Positions 39,572-47,519 of a stretch of 64,000 bases of DNA are shown here, one piece after another. The notes under the pieces were generated by a model. The model was not told where the DNA came from. It saw only the letters and a list, made by a program, of their open reading frames with translations, and searched no databases. Origin of the DNA: Rhodococcus coprophilus NBRC 100603. Its GTDB lineage: Bacteria > Actinomycetota > Actinomycetes > Mycobacteriales > Mycobacteriaceae. A program made the position numbers and the translations under genes. The stretch is taken from NCBI RefSeq assembly GCF_001895045.1, contig NZ_BDAM01000005.1, forward strand, positions 372,001 to 436,000, written 5' to 3'. Within the stretch, counting starts at the first letter, position 1; each line of letters starts with the position of its first letter.

Positions 39572-40342
39572 TCAGTGGATGTGGGACAGGAAGGCGCGGG
39601 TGCGTTCGTGCTCGGGTGCGGTGAAGAACTGCTCGGGCGGTGCCTGCTCGACGATGACCCCGCTGTCGAACAAAGCGACCTCGTCGGCGACTCTGCGCGC
39701 GAAGCGGGTCTCGTGGGTGACCACGATCATCGTCATGCCCTGCTCGGCAAGATCTTCCATGACGGTGAGCACCTCGTTGACCAGCTCGGGATCGAGGGCC
39801 GATGTGGGTTCGTCGAACAGCATCACCGAGGGATCGAGGACCAGGGCCCGGGCGATCGCGACGCGTTGTTGCTGCCCGCCCGAGAGCTCCGACGGGTAGT
39901 GCCGCATGCGCTGGGACATTCCGACCCGTTCGAGCATGCGTTCGGCACGGTCCACGGCTTCCGCCTTCGATACGCCGTGGACCTCGGTGAGGCCGAGGAT
40001 GACGTTGTGGAGCACGTCGAGGTGTGCGAACAGGTTGAACTTCTGGAACACCATCCCGATGTCGGTGCGCTCGCGTGCGAGCTTGCGCTCCGGCAAGGGG
40101 ATGGAGCGTCCGTCGCGCCCGGTAGCCACACCGATTTCTCTGCCGCGGAGCAGAATCGAACCGCTGTCGACCGGTTCGAGCAATGCCATCAGGCGGAGGA
40201 TGGTGGACTTTCCGGAGCCGGACGGACCGAGCACCGCTTTGACCTGGCCGGGTTCGATCGCGAAATCGACGCCCTTGAGGATTTCGTTCTTGCCGTACGT
40301 CTTACGCAGCCCGACGGTCTCGAGCAGAGGGATGCTGGTCAT
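39572..40342 (-). CDS. Polar amino-acid-type ABC transporter, ATP-binding protein
   Basis: A 256-aa ATPase of the HisP/GlnQ group. Walker A is GPSGSGKST, the signature is LSGGQQQRVAIARAL, Walker B is VMLFDEPTSALDPE, and the switch histidine is in VVTHETRFA. The MVFQKFNLFAHLDVLHNV stretch is typical of amino-acid importers. ATG 40342 overlaps the permease stop. It powers the importer formed with the two preceding genes. Confidence 0.92.
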   Translation of the reverse strand: MTSIPLLETVGLRKTYGKNEILKGVDFAIEPGQVKAVLGPSGSGKSTILRLMALLEPVDSGSILLRGREIGVATGRDGRSIPLPERKLARERTDIGMVFQKFNLFAHLDVLHNVILGLTEVHGVSKAEAVDRAERMLERVGMSQRMRHYPSELSGGQQQRVAIARALVLDPSVMLFDEPTSALDPELVNEVLTVMEDLAEQGMTMIVVTHETRFARRVADEVALFDSGVIVEQAPPEQFFTAPEHERTRAFLSHIH

Positions 40343-41103
40343 GTGGATACCGCGTCTTTCTTCGTCCCGACATCCTTCTTCTTGCCGGTGTTCTTGCTCG
40401 TTCCTGCTGCCACGGAGTCGATTCCGGCCGACACCCAGCGGTATCGGCGTTCGATCAGGGTCTGCACACCCATGAGGGCGCTGACGATGACGAGGTAGTA
40501 GACCAGTGCGGCGCTGTAGTACTCGGCATACCGGAAGGTCGTCGACACACCGACCTGGGCGGTCGTGAGCAGTTCGCGGAGCGAAATCACCGATGCGATC
40601 GAGGTGTACTTGAGCATTGCGATGAATTCGTTGCCGGTAGGCGGCAGTGCGACCTTGATCGCTTGGGGAAGAACGACTTTCAGGAGGACCTTGTGCGGGG
40701 GAAGTCCGATGGCCCGGGCTGCTACCCGCTGGCCGTCGTCGACGCTCAGAAGCGCTGATCGGAGGATCTCCGCCATGTAGGCGGCTTCCACCACCGCGAA
40801 TCCGACGAACGCGGCGATGAACGGGCTGAACCAGTTCTCCCGCAGAGCGGGGAACAACTGAGGGCCGGCGTTCCAGATGATCAACAGCACCAGCAGTGTC
40901 GGGATGGCGCGGAAGAACCACACATACGCTCCACCGACCGTGCGTGCGAGCCGGTTGTCGCTGATGCGCAGCAGTGCGACACCGAACCCGATCACCGTCG
41001 CGAAGAGCATCGATACGGCCGCGAGTGCTATCGACAGCCAGGCGCCCCGGAAGAACTCGGACGAGGTCAGGGCTGTGAAGAAGATGTTCCAGTCGAAGGC
41101 CAT
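40339..41103 (-). CDS. Polar amino-acid-type ABC transporter, permease
   Basis: A 254-aa permease of the HisM/GlnP family with about five membrane helices. The cytoplasmic EAA loop reads AARAIGLPPHKVLLKVVLPQA. FFRAIPTLLVLLIIWN is the conserved second helix. The Lys/Thr-rich tail (GTSKNTGKKKDVGTKKD) after the last helix is unusual for the family. It pairs as a dimer with the ATPase below and the binding protein above. Confidence 0.9.
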   Translation of the reverse strand: MAFDWNIFFTALTSSEFFRGAWLSIALAAVSMLFATVIGFGVALLRISDNRLARTVGGAYVWFFRAIPTLLVLLIIWNAGPQLFPALRENWFSPFIAAFVGFAVVEAAYMAEILRSALLSVDDGQRVAARAIGLPPHKVLLKVVLPQAIKVALPPTGNEFIAMLKYTSIASVISLRELLTTAQVGVSTTFRYAEYYSAALVYYLVIVSALMGVQTLIERRYRWVSAGIDSVAAGTSKNTGKKKDVGTKKDAVST

Positions 41104-41107
41104 GGCG

Positions 41108-41941
41108 TCACCCGGTAGTGATGCGGGAAGGATCGAGGCCGTAGTCGGCGGCGATGCTCGCCAGTGTTCCGTTCTCGTCCAGCGTGCGGAGACCCTCGGC
41201 GACCGGCCCGCTCAGGGGTGAGCCCTTCTTGGTGAAGACACCGAACGTGGTGTCCACCGGGAACACGTCATCCACCGCGACGAGGGCACCATTCGACTTG
41301 GAGACCATGTCGACCACCGCGACGTCGGTCTCGATCAGGGCGTCGGCCTTGCCGTTGGTGACCGCTGCCACCGTCTCGGCGGTCTTGGGGTAGGCCTGGA
41401 TCGTGATGCCCGGCTTGCCGGCAGCCTCGAACTCGTCCGACAACGCCTTGACGGTCAGCTCGTTGCTGCCGCCACCCTGAACGGCAACGGTTTTGCCGGA
41501 AAGGTCATCGGTGGTGGTGATCGAGGTGTCACCGCTACGGACGATAAGGCCCGGTCCCGTTTCGAGGAACGGGGCACCATCGGCGACCTCGAGGCGTTCG
41601 GGACTCATATAGAGCGCGGTCCACAGGATGTCGCACCGGCCTGCCTGCAGCGCCGGCATCAAGCCGTCGAACGCGGTGATCTGCCACTTCACGTCGACCT
41701 CCCAGAGGTCGGCGAGGGCCTTTGCCCCGTCGGAGGTGAAGCCGATCGGGTTGCTCGTGTCGCCTTCGGCGAAGTACTCCATCGGGGGGTATTCGGGATC
41801 GGTGCAGAACGTCACCTCACCGCCGCGCATCAGCCCGGCGGGGGCTGCCCCGTTCGCCTCACTCCCTGCGGATTCGCCTCCGCATGCCGCGAGAAGCAGG
41901 GCGATGCCGGTTCCGGCTGCCAACAGACCTGGTTTTCTCAT
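41108..41941 (-). CDS. ABC transporter solute-binding lipoprotein (family 3)
   Basis: A 277-aa protein with a lipoprotein signal peptide ending LLLAAC (cleavage before C20). The mature part begins with VTFCTDPEYPPMEYF and continues FDGLMPALQAGRCDILW, typical of family 3 binding proteins for amino acids and opines. GGAG lies 8 bp before ATG 41941. The ligand is unknown; the downstream pathway points to a guanidino or other basic nitrogen compound. It is the first gene of the unit, divergent from the Lrp-like regulator. Confidence 0.9.
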   Translation of the reverse strand: MRKPGLLAAGTGIALLLAACGGESAGSEANGAAPAGLMRGGEVTFCTDPEYPPMEYFAEGDTSNPIGFTSDGAKALADLWEVDVKWQITAFDGLMPALQAGRCDILWTALYMSPERLEVADGAPFLETGPGLIVRSGDTSITTTDDLSGKTVAVQGGGSNELTVKALSDEFEAAGKPGITIQAYPKTAETVAAVTNGKADALIETDVAVVDMVSKSNGALVAVDDVFPVDTTFGVFTKKGSPLSGPVAEGLRTLDENGTLASIAADYGLDPSRITTG

Positions 41942-42189
41942 TGATCAATCTCCTGTCGAAGCGCGGATGTAAAGCAACGCCTACGGGTCGGCGTCGGTAC
42001 CCGTTCGGTTGGAATGAAATCTAGGAAATGCGATATGTTCTGTCCATGACCAAATTTGTGCAGTACAGGTCACAGAATGAGTTTTAGGAAACAGAAATCT
42101 AGATGTTGGTCACTAGATGAGGGAAAAGTGGGGTATCGACTGATGGAACGTAAAACCGAAGTGCATCGGATCTCGTTTGTAAACATCCG
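41942..42189. promoter_or_regulatory. Divergent promoter region with AT-rich direct and inverted repeats
   Basis: A 248-bp region between the binding-protein gene and the regulator. Its right half is clearly more AT-rich than the surroundings. The 9-mer GAAATCTAG occurs twice in the same direction at 42016-42024 and 42094-42102. TGACCAA at 42047-42053 is inverted as TTGGTCA at 42106-42112, and GGTCAC occurs at 42068-42073 and 42108-42113. These are good candidates for operator sites of the Lrp/AsnC-like protein. Exact -10 and -35 boxes cannot be assigned with confidence. Confidence 0.6.
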
Positions 42190-42192
42190 ATG
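42164..42192 (+). promoter_or_regulatory. Inverted repeat spanning the regulator start codon
   Basis: CATCGGAT at 42164-42171 is a perfect inverted copy of ATCCGATG at 42185-42192, with 13 nt between. The right arm contains the ATG start of the Lrp-like gene, and no Shine-Dalgarno sequence precedes it. It may be an autoregulatory operator or, in RNA, a hairpin that covers the start codon. Confidence 0.45.
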
Positions 42193-43125
42193 ACCAGCCC
42201 CGTAACATTCGCTGTGCAAGACCTCGATGCACGCATCCTCGAGGAGTTGCGACTCGACGGCCGCATCGGTCGCAACGAACTGGCAGCCAAGCTCGAGGTC
42301 TCGCGTCCCACCGTGTCGAAGAGGCTCAACGCCATGCTCGAGAGTGGCCGGGTGCGGGTCGTGGGAATCGTGCATCCCTCGACAATCGGGCTGGACGCAC
42401 TCGGGCACGTCGCCATCGCCGTCGACCAACCGGTGCGGCAGGTTGCAGCCCGTATCGCAGCTCTGCACGACGTCCCCTATGTGTCGCTGACCAGCGGCGG
42501 ATACCCACTGATCGCGGAAATTCGCACCGCCGGCGCGGCTCGGCTCGCCTCATCGCTCGAACGCATCCGCAGCATCGACGGGGTTCGTGAGACGAATACC
42601 CTCGTGTACTCGGACCTCATCGTCGACATCGGCCGACCGGACAAAGTGCCGGCCACGAGGCTCGACCATTTGGACGTCCGGTTGCTGGGAGTGCTGCAGG
42701 ACGACGGACGAGCGTCGTACACCGAACTCGCCGAGGCGACAGGGACGTCGCCGGGCACCGCCCGCCTCCGGGTCAAGCGCCTGATCGACGACGGAGTATT
42801 GCGTATCGGGGCGCTCGTCGGCGCGGGACAACACGAGTCCGGAGTCGCAGTCGGGTTCGGCATCCGGGCAACCGGACGTATGTCGGATCTTTCGTCCACC
42901 ATCGCCGAGATCCCCGGCGTCAGATTCCTGGCCAGCACGATCGGGCGATTCGATCTACTGGGTACCGTCCATGCCACCCGCCTCGAAGACGTCGTGGCCT
43001 CGCTCGATACGGTGCGGGCACTCCGGTCCGTTCTCGACGTGGACAGCTGGGTTCATCTCCACACCGTGAAAGAGCGATACAACAACGTTCCGGCGCTCTC
43101 CACCATCAGGGAGGAACAATCGTGA
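42190..43125 (+). CDS. Lrp/AsnC-family transcriptional regulator with two HTH-Lrp modules
   Basis: A 311-aa protein, about twice the usual Lrp length. Residues 8-60 (LDARILEELRLDGRIGRNEL, then SRPTVSKRLNAM) form one AsnC-type winged helix, and residues 155-210 (LDHLDVRLLGVLQDDGRASY, then GTSPGTARLRVKRLIDDGVL) form a second. Each is followed by a ligand-sensing RAM-like region. Tandem proteins of this type control amino-acid and nitrogen compound genes. It is divergent from the importer and catabolic unit and is the obvious candidate regulator. Its stop overlaps the next gene by GTGA. Confidence 0.88.
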   Translation: MTSPVTFAVQDLDARILEELRLDGRIGRNELAAKLEVSRPTVSKRLNAMLESGRVRVVGIVHPSTIGLDALGHVAIAVDQPVRQVAARIAALHDVPYVSLTSGGYPLIAEIRTAGAARLASSLERIRSIDGVRETNTLVYSDLIVDIGRPDKVPATRLDHLDVRLLGVLQDDGRASYTELAEATGTSPGTARLRVKRLIDDGVLRIGALVGAGQHESGVAVGFGIRATGRMSDLSSTIAEIPGVRFLASTIGRFDLLGTVHATRLEDVVASLDTVRALRSVLDVDSWVHLHTVKERYNNVPALSTIREEQS

Positions 43126-43811
43126 CGACCATTATCGACTTGCCTTGGGCGGCCATACCCGTGCGGGGCCGCACGACAGTCTCTCGTCATGACTCCCTCG
43201 CGTCGACAACCGCATTGCTCCTCGCGGGGGTCGTCACCGGCGGCACGGTGATGGTGCGTGAACCATTGAACTTGGATCCCGGCACCGCACGCGGGTTGCG
43301 CGCAGCCATCGCCTCGACCGGCGCGTACGTCGTGGCGTCGGCCGATGGGGTGACGGCGACAACCCGTGCGACGGCCGGTGAACTGCCGCAGTTCCGCTGC
43401 TCGGTGCCCGCTGAGGTGCTTCCGTTGTACGCGGTGGTCGCCACCCGGGCCGCCGGCGAGTGCGTTCTGTCCTGCACGGACGGGATTGCGGGGGAAGCCC
43501 TTCCGATTCTCGCGGAACTCGGAATCACCGCCCGCGACGGAGAGACGGGCCTTGTCGTCTCGCCCGGATTGGCCCGGACGGACGACGCGGTCGCCCCCGG
43601 AGGAGACGTGCGTGTCGCGCTGGCCGCATTGCTGGCGGCGCTCGTTCGACCCGGCGGGCGTCTCTGCGACTCCGCAGTACTCGACGCGGCGCTGCCGGGG
43701 TTCCTCGAACGTTGGAACGCGTTGCTCCACGCCGACGAGTACTTGTTGCCGGGCAGTGCACTGCTTCCGGGCGACTACACGAAGCGGTCGTCGTCCGAAA
43801 TCGGCCACTGA
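43122..43811 (+). CDS. Half-length EPSP-synthase-like (enolpyruvyl transferase fold) protein
   Basis: A 229-aa protein from GTG 43122, overlapping the regulator stop. The start IPVRGRTTVSRHDSLASTTA, with LLLAGVVTGGTVMVREPL and a DPGTARGLRAAIASTGAYV helix-strand pair, resembles the GSKSxTNRALLLAALAxGxS region and the first repeat unit of AroA. The active-site lysine of that motif is absent, and the length is only about half of the 430 aa of AroA. It therefore cannot be a normal EPSP synthase. It may be a ligand-binding partner of the regulator or a new enzyme; the fold call is based on motif resemblance only. Confidence 0.55.
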   Translation: MTTIIDLPWAAIPVRGRTTVSRHDSLASTTALLLAGVVTGGTVMVREPLNLDPGTARGLRAAIASTGAYVVASADGVTATTRATAGELPQFRCSVPAEVLPLYAVVATRAAGECVLSCTDGIAGEALPILAELGITARDGETGLVVSPGLARTDDAVAPGGDVRVALAALLAALVRPGGRLCDSAVLDAALPGFLERWNALLHADEYLLPGSALLPGDYTKRSSSEIGH

Positions 43812-44072
43812 GCGTCTTCGTCCTTCCGACTCCTGGGGTCGGGAAAACGATGTCGCGGAATCTGGTGCTACGAATGGGCTGGTCGATAGACAAAGGAGAG
43901 ATCGGCAGGGACCGATCAATTGTCCTGCAGTGGTGTAGGTGCGAATGAATCCCTACCCGCTGCGGGACCAAAACTGATGCCTATTCCCGGGTCCGGCTTG
44001 CCCTCGTCCCCATCTGGTCCGAGGGCGTACCGATCCGGTTGTGCGGTTCAGACCAGTGGTCGATCCTGATCG

Positions 44073-44501
44073 CTATCCCGCAATCGCGTAGTTGTATCCG
44101 CCGTAACTGTCATGGCTCTCGTCCCTCGCGACCAGGGTGTACTGCGGAGGAGCTCCCGTGCTGCCCGAGAACAAGGGGTAGGAGACCGAGTAGATCGCGG
44201 TATAGACGTAGTGCGAGTCGTAGTTGCTGATCGAAGACCAGACATACGAATCCGGCTCGATGCTGACCTCGATGACTCCGCAAAAGGCGTTTCCATCAGG
44301 GGTGGGCAGGCTCACGATCTTTTCGACCTTGCCGTACCGGTCGTAGTAGCTGATTTCGTTGTTGTGCTGGTTCGCACTGCAGAACACATACTCGACCCCG
44401 CTGCCCGAGATGGTCACAGCCTGTGCCGCCGGTGCGGTGAGTACTGCCGAACCGGCGGCAAGCGTGGCGGCGGCAACGAGGGTACTGATCAACTTCTTCA
44501 C
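44073..44501 (-). CDS. Small secreted protein
   Basis: A 142-aa protein. GTG 44501 is preferred because AAGGAG lies 10 bp before it; an in-frame TTG at 44510 is too close to that site. The N-terminus MKKLISTLVAAATLAAGSAV is a Sec signal peptide with likely cleavage after TAPAAQA. The mature part of about 115 aa is rich in Ser and Tyr and has two cysteines (FCSANQ and FCGVIE) that could form a disulphide. I do not recognise the family. Confidence 0.7.
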   Translation of the reverse strand: MKKLISTLVAAATLAAGSAVLTAPAAQAVTISGSGVEYVFCSANQHNNEISYYDRYGKVEKIVSLPTPDGNAFCGVIEVSIEPDSYVWSSISNYDSHYVYTAIYSVSYPLFSGSTGAPPQYTLVARDESHDSYGGYNYAIAG

Positions 44502-45179
44502 GGATTCCAAACTCCTTGTGGGGTGTGTGCTTGCGGATCGATGCCTCCGCGCCCGTGCCTTTCTCGACTCGGCGCGGGTGGTAGTGGCGGGAAGTGCCGG
44601 AGGGCTCGTTCAACGGCCTGCGAGACAGAACAGAGACCGGAACGGGCGGGTTGCAGCAGGTGGTGACGCGGTGGGTGACTGCGACAGATCGAGAGATCCG
44701 GTGTCCTTCTGCTTCGGGTCCGGCCTTTCGGATCGCTGGGTCTGCTCCAGGACGAGAAGCCGAGCACTGGCCCGTCGACCGTCGACCGGATCAGCGCAGT
44801 GGGCGACCCGATCTCGCATGAGGATGGCCCTGATCGATGGGATAGCCGAACTTCGACACACGGTGCGTTGTCACCAGTGAAGAATACGTCCGATATCTAC
44901 GGAGTCTACAGTGCCCCAATCGATGTCATTCGATCAGACGACGTCCACCGCGCTGATCGAAACTGCTTGCGCAGGGGCAGTGTTTCGACTCTTGAACAGG
45001 TTCCACCAGGCTTATTCGCAAGAGCCAGTTCGTCAGGGCCGACCCGAGAATGAGGTCCTGCGCGCCCCAGGTGACTTGCGTTTCGTGCGACCGCAGAGGG
45101 ACCTACACGTACGATTTGGTGGTTCGAACCTCGCGTGCCGGGGCCGACGATGAAGAGGGACGACAGAAGGAGGGCTCCG
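44502..45179. other. Intergenic region without a convincing gene
   Basis: About 680 bp between the secreted protein and the sulfurtransferase. Several short frames are open on both strands, but none has a ribosome site and a protein-like sequence. The right end carries the AAGGAGG of the sulfurtransferase at 45167-45173. A GGTTCGAACC at 45121 resembles a T-arm, but I could not fold a tRNA around it. Confidence 0.5.
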
Positions 45180-46058
45180 ATGAGCGACCCGACACCCCAG
45201 TCCGTCGGTCGCGAGTGGTTGTACGAGCACCTCGACGACGAAGACCTCGTCATCGTCGACGCCACGACCCACCTGAGCATGCCGCCGGACGGATCAGTGC
45301 ACATCGAGCCTGGTCTGGATACGTACGCCGAGGCGCATATCCCGGGGGCGGTCTACGCGGATCTGTTCACCGACTTTTCCGATCATCAAGCGCCGCAACC
45401 GTTTACCGCTGTGTCGTCGGATCGGTTCGCAATCGCAGCAGGTGCGGTGGGTATCGGGGACGGACGTCGGGTGGTCGTCTACGACCAGTCGAGCGGCATC
45501 TGGGCGGCTCGGTTGTGGTGGCAGTTGCGGCTCGAGGGATTCGACGACGCGGCAGTCCTCGACGGTGGATTTCCGGCGTGGCGTGCCGCTGGATACCCGG
45601 TCTCGGAAGAGCAGGTGATTCCGCGTGCCGCGACGTTCACCGCGCATCGTCGTCCGGAACTGCTGACGTCGACGCAGGACGTTCTCAGCGCTATCGACGA
45701 TCCCCACATGCTCATCATCAACGCGCTCGACGCGGCGACCTACCGGGGTGAAAGCCCGTCGTATCCGCGTCGCGGGCACATCCCGGGCAGCATCAACATC
45801 CCCTTCGACGACCTCGTCGATCCGTCCACGGGCAGGCTCAGGCCGCGGGCCGAACTGCGCGAGATCTTCGATCAGGCGGGTGCGCTGGACCCGGACGTGC
45901 GACCGGTGACCTACTGCGGTGGCGGCATCGCCGCGTCGGGGGTCGCGCATGCTCTCGCCGTAGCGGGTAGGTCGGACGCAGCGGTCTACGACGGGTCGCT
46001 CAACGCCTGGACGGCCGACGAGTCGCTGCCGCTCGTCGAGGGACCGGATCCGCGTTGA
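45180..46058 (+). CDS. Rhodanese-type sulfurtransferase with two domains
   Basis: A 292-aa protein with tandem rhodanese domains. The N-terminal inactive domain has DATTHLSMPPD and AHIPGAVYADL. The C-terminal domain has GHIPGSINIPF and the active-site loop CGGGIAASG with C246. It moves sulfur from thiosulfate or 3-mercaptopyruvate to an acceptor; the loop does not decide between them. ATG 45180 has AAGGAGG at 45167-45173. Its last 73 bp overlap the converging TetR gene. Confidence 0.88.
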   Translation: MSDPTPQSVGREWLYEHLDDEDLVIVDATTHLSMPPDGSVHIEPGLDTYAEAHIPGAVYADLFTDFSDHQAPQPFTAVSSDRFAIAAGAVGIGDGRRVVVYDQSSGIWAARLWWQLRLEGFDDAAVLDGGFPAWRAAGYPVSEEQVIPRAATFTAHRRPELLTSTQDVLSAIDDPHMLIINALDAATYRGESPSYPRRGHIPGSINIPFDDLVDPSTGRLRPRAELREIFDQAGALDPDVRPVTYCGGGIAASGVAHALAVAGRSDAAVYDGSLNAWTADESLPLVEGPDPR

Positions 46059-46666
46059 CCCCCTGAGCGATTCGGCCATCGCTCGATCGGATTGTCCAGG
46101 ACTGCGAGGATCGTCGTCGTGATGCGTTCGGATGCGTCGCGGGGATCGAGGCGCGCGGTCGAGATCTCGGTGGCTGCGCCGTGCAGGATCTGGTGGATCA
46201 CGGTGACGAGCCAGGACGTGGGCATATCCGTCCGGAACACGCCTTCGCTTCGTCCGCGTTCGATGAGCGCTTCGACGCGCGCAGCCGGGTCGGCGTGCAG
46301 TTCCTGCATTCTTCCGGGTGGTAATTCCTCTTCGGCGGCGGCGATGATCGACGCTGCCTGACTCGTCAGGACCCAACTGTTTTCGATCAGGCGCCGCAAC
46401 GCGTCGCGGGGATTGCCGGACAGGTCGACGGCACCGAGGGCCCGTTCACCCTGTTCGAGCACCCGCGTGACGACCGCCTCGAGTAACTCGGCGCGTGACG
46501 CGAAGTGGCCGTACAAGGTGACTCTGCCGAGGCTCGCTCGTTTGGCGATGTCGGCCATCGACGCCGTGGGTCGTTCTGTAAGGCAGTCGATGGCGGCGTC
46601 GAGGATGCGCTCTACGTTGCGCACCGCGTCGGCACGCTTGGTGACACGGGGCGCCTGTGTCGGCAT
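45986..46666 (-). CDS. TetR-family transcriptional regulator
   Basis: A 226-aa protein from ATG 46666 with GAGGAAG upstream; ATG 46684 is also in frame but lacks a site. The HTH is at residues about 20-60 (ILDAAIDCLTERPTASMADI, then KRASLGRVTLYGHFASRAEL). The C-terminal ligand domain ends with a Ser/Gly-rich tail that overlaps the sulfurtransferase gene. It is divergent from a membrane-protein gene at 46798, a usual target arrangement for TetR repressors. Confidence 0.88.
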   Translation of the reverse strand: MPTQAPRVTKRADAVRNVERILDAAIDCLTERPTASMADIAKRASLGRVTLYGHFASRAELLEAVVTRVLEQGERALGAVDLSGNPRDALRRLIENSWVLTSQAASIIAAAEEELPPGRMQELHADPAARVEALIERGRSEGVFRTDMPTSWLVTVIHQILHGAATEISTARLDPRDASERITTTILAVLDNPIERWPNRSGGQRGSGPSTSGSDSSAVQALSDPS

Positions 46667-46697
46667 AGGTCTTCCTCTTCCCATACACGGTTGTACG

Positions 46698-46721
46698 AGT
46701 TACGGTAGCAGGGTCATAACT
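46698..46721. promoter_or_regulatory. Possible TetR operator
   Basis: A weak inverted repeat AGTTA at 46698-46702 and TAACT at 46717-46721, with 14 bp between, in the 131-bp divergent promoter of the TetR gene and the membrane-protein gene. The arms are only 5 bp, so this may be chance. Confidence 0.25.
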
Positions 46722-46797
46722 TGGACATCACTGTTCGACTTATTTGCGCCACACGAGGGCTGCCACGGACAAGGCGTATGGACGATCGGAGCTCGCC

Positions 46798-47439
46798 ATG
46801 CTCGACAGAACAGAACACACGTCGGCCGCGGTCTCGTCGAACAGCGCGCCCGAGGCAGGTCGGTTCGTGCGTTGGGTCGAGGGGCTGCCCGCACCCGTGC
46901 GGTGGACTTTGCGCCGATGGCCGGCCCTGCTCGCCCTCGCCCTTGTCGGACCCGATGTGGTCGCGGCAGCGTTCGGCGAGAAGGGCGGTTCAGCCGAGTT
47001 TCTCGGCGAGGCGCTGCCGATGCTCGCGCTGGTCTACCTGATCATGGCCAAGATCGGCAACCGGAAGATCACGTGGCCGGTGGTCGTGCTGGTAGTCGCG
47101 TCGGTCGGGATCGCTCGGGTGACGGGGATCGTGGCGCCGTCTACCCTTCTCATCGGTGCCTCTCTCGTCCTGCTGGGCTGGGTGATGTTCACCGGTGAAA
47201 TCGACTCGAAGCCGAACATGCGCCTTCAAGTGGTGGGTGTTGTGTTCTTCTGCGGTGTGGCGCTCGCCGGTCTTGCCATCGATCCGACCGTCGGGGTGTA
47301 CGTGATCGCGGCCGGCTGGTTCCTGCACGGGGTGTGGGACTTCGTGCATATCTGGCGGGACCGGGTGGTCTCGAAGACGTTCGCCGAATGGTGCGGAGTG
47401 ATCGATGTCCTGATCGCGGCGCAGCTGGTTCTGATGTGA
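46798..47439 (+). CDS. Polytopic membrane protein of unknown function
   Basis: A 213-aa protein from ATG 46798 with GGAG 6 bp before it. It has about six hydrophobic segments from residue 38 on (for example LALALVGPDVVAAAF, PVVVLVVASVGIARVTGIVA and VGVVFFCGVALAGLAI). The C-terminal part HGVWDFVHIWRDRVV resembles a short signature seen in several actinobacterial membrane proteins. The family is not recognised. It is probably controlled by the divergent TetR protein. Confidence 0.65.
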   Translation: MLDRTEHTSAAVSSNSAPEAGRFVRWVEGLPAPVRWTLRRWPALLALALVGPDVVAAAFGEKGGSAEFLGEALPMLALVYLIMAKIGNRKITWPVVVLVVASVGIARVTGIVAPSTLLIGASLVLLGWVMFTGEIDSKPNMRLQVVGVVFFCGVALAGLAIDPTVGVYVIAAGWFLHGVWDFVHIWRDRVVSKTFAEWCGVIDVLIAAQLVLM

Positions 47440-47442
47440 CCA

Positions 47443-47491
47443 AACTTTGGTTGGTTGGTGCCCGCCAGGCGGGCACCAACCAACCAAAGTT
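47443..47491. terminator. Long perfect palindrome, probable terminator
   Basis: The 24 bases at 47443-47466 are an exact inverted copy of 47468-47491, with a single base at the centre, so the RNA would fold into a hairpin of about 22 bp with a small loop. It starts 4 bp after the stop of the membrane-protein gene and ends 28 bp before the next gene in the same direction. There is no T tract. Terminator is the simplest reading. Confidence 0.65.
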
Positions 47492-47519
47492 CGTCGCAGG
47501 TGAACACTATGGTGGCGCC

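Noticed and set aside
43122-43811. Annotation as AroA (EPSP synthase)
   Set aside because: Half the normal length and no active-site lysine; only the fold resemblance is kept.
43826-43842. Terminator hairpin CCGAC/GTCGG after the EPSP-like gene
   Set aside because: The stem is only 5 bp and there is no T tract.
45059-45145. tRNA-like segment with GGTTCGAACC and GCCCC/GGGGC ends
   Set aside because: No D arm or anticodon arm with the conserved residues could be folded.
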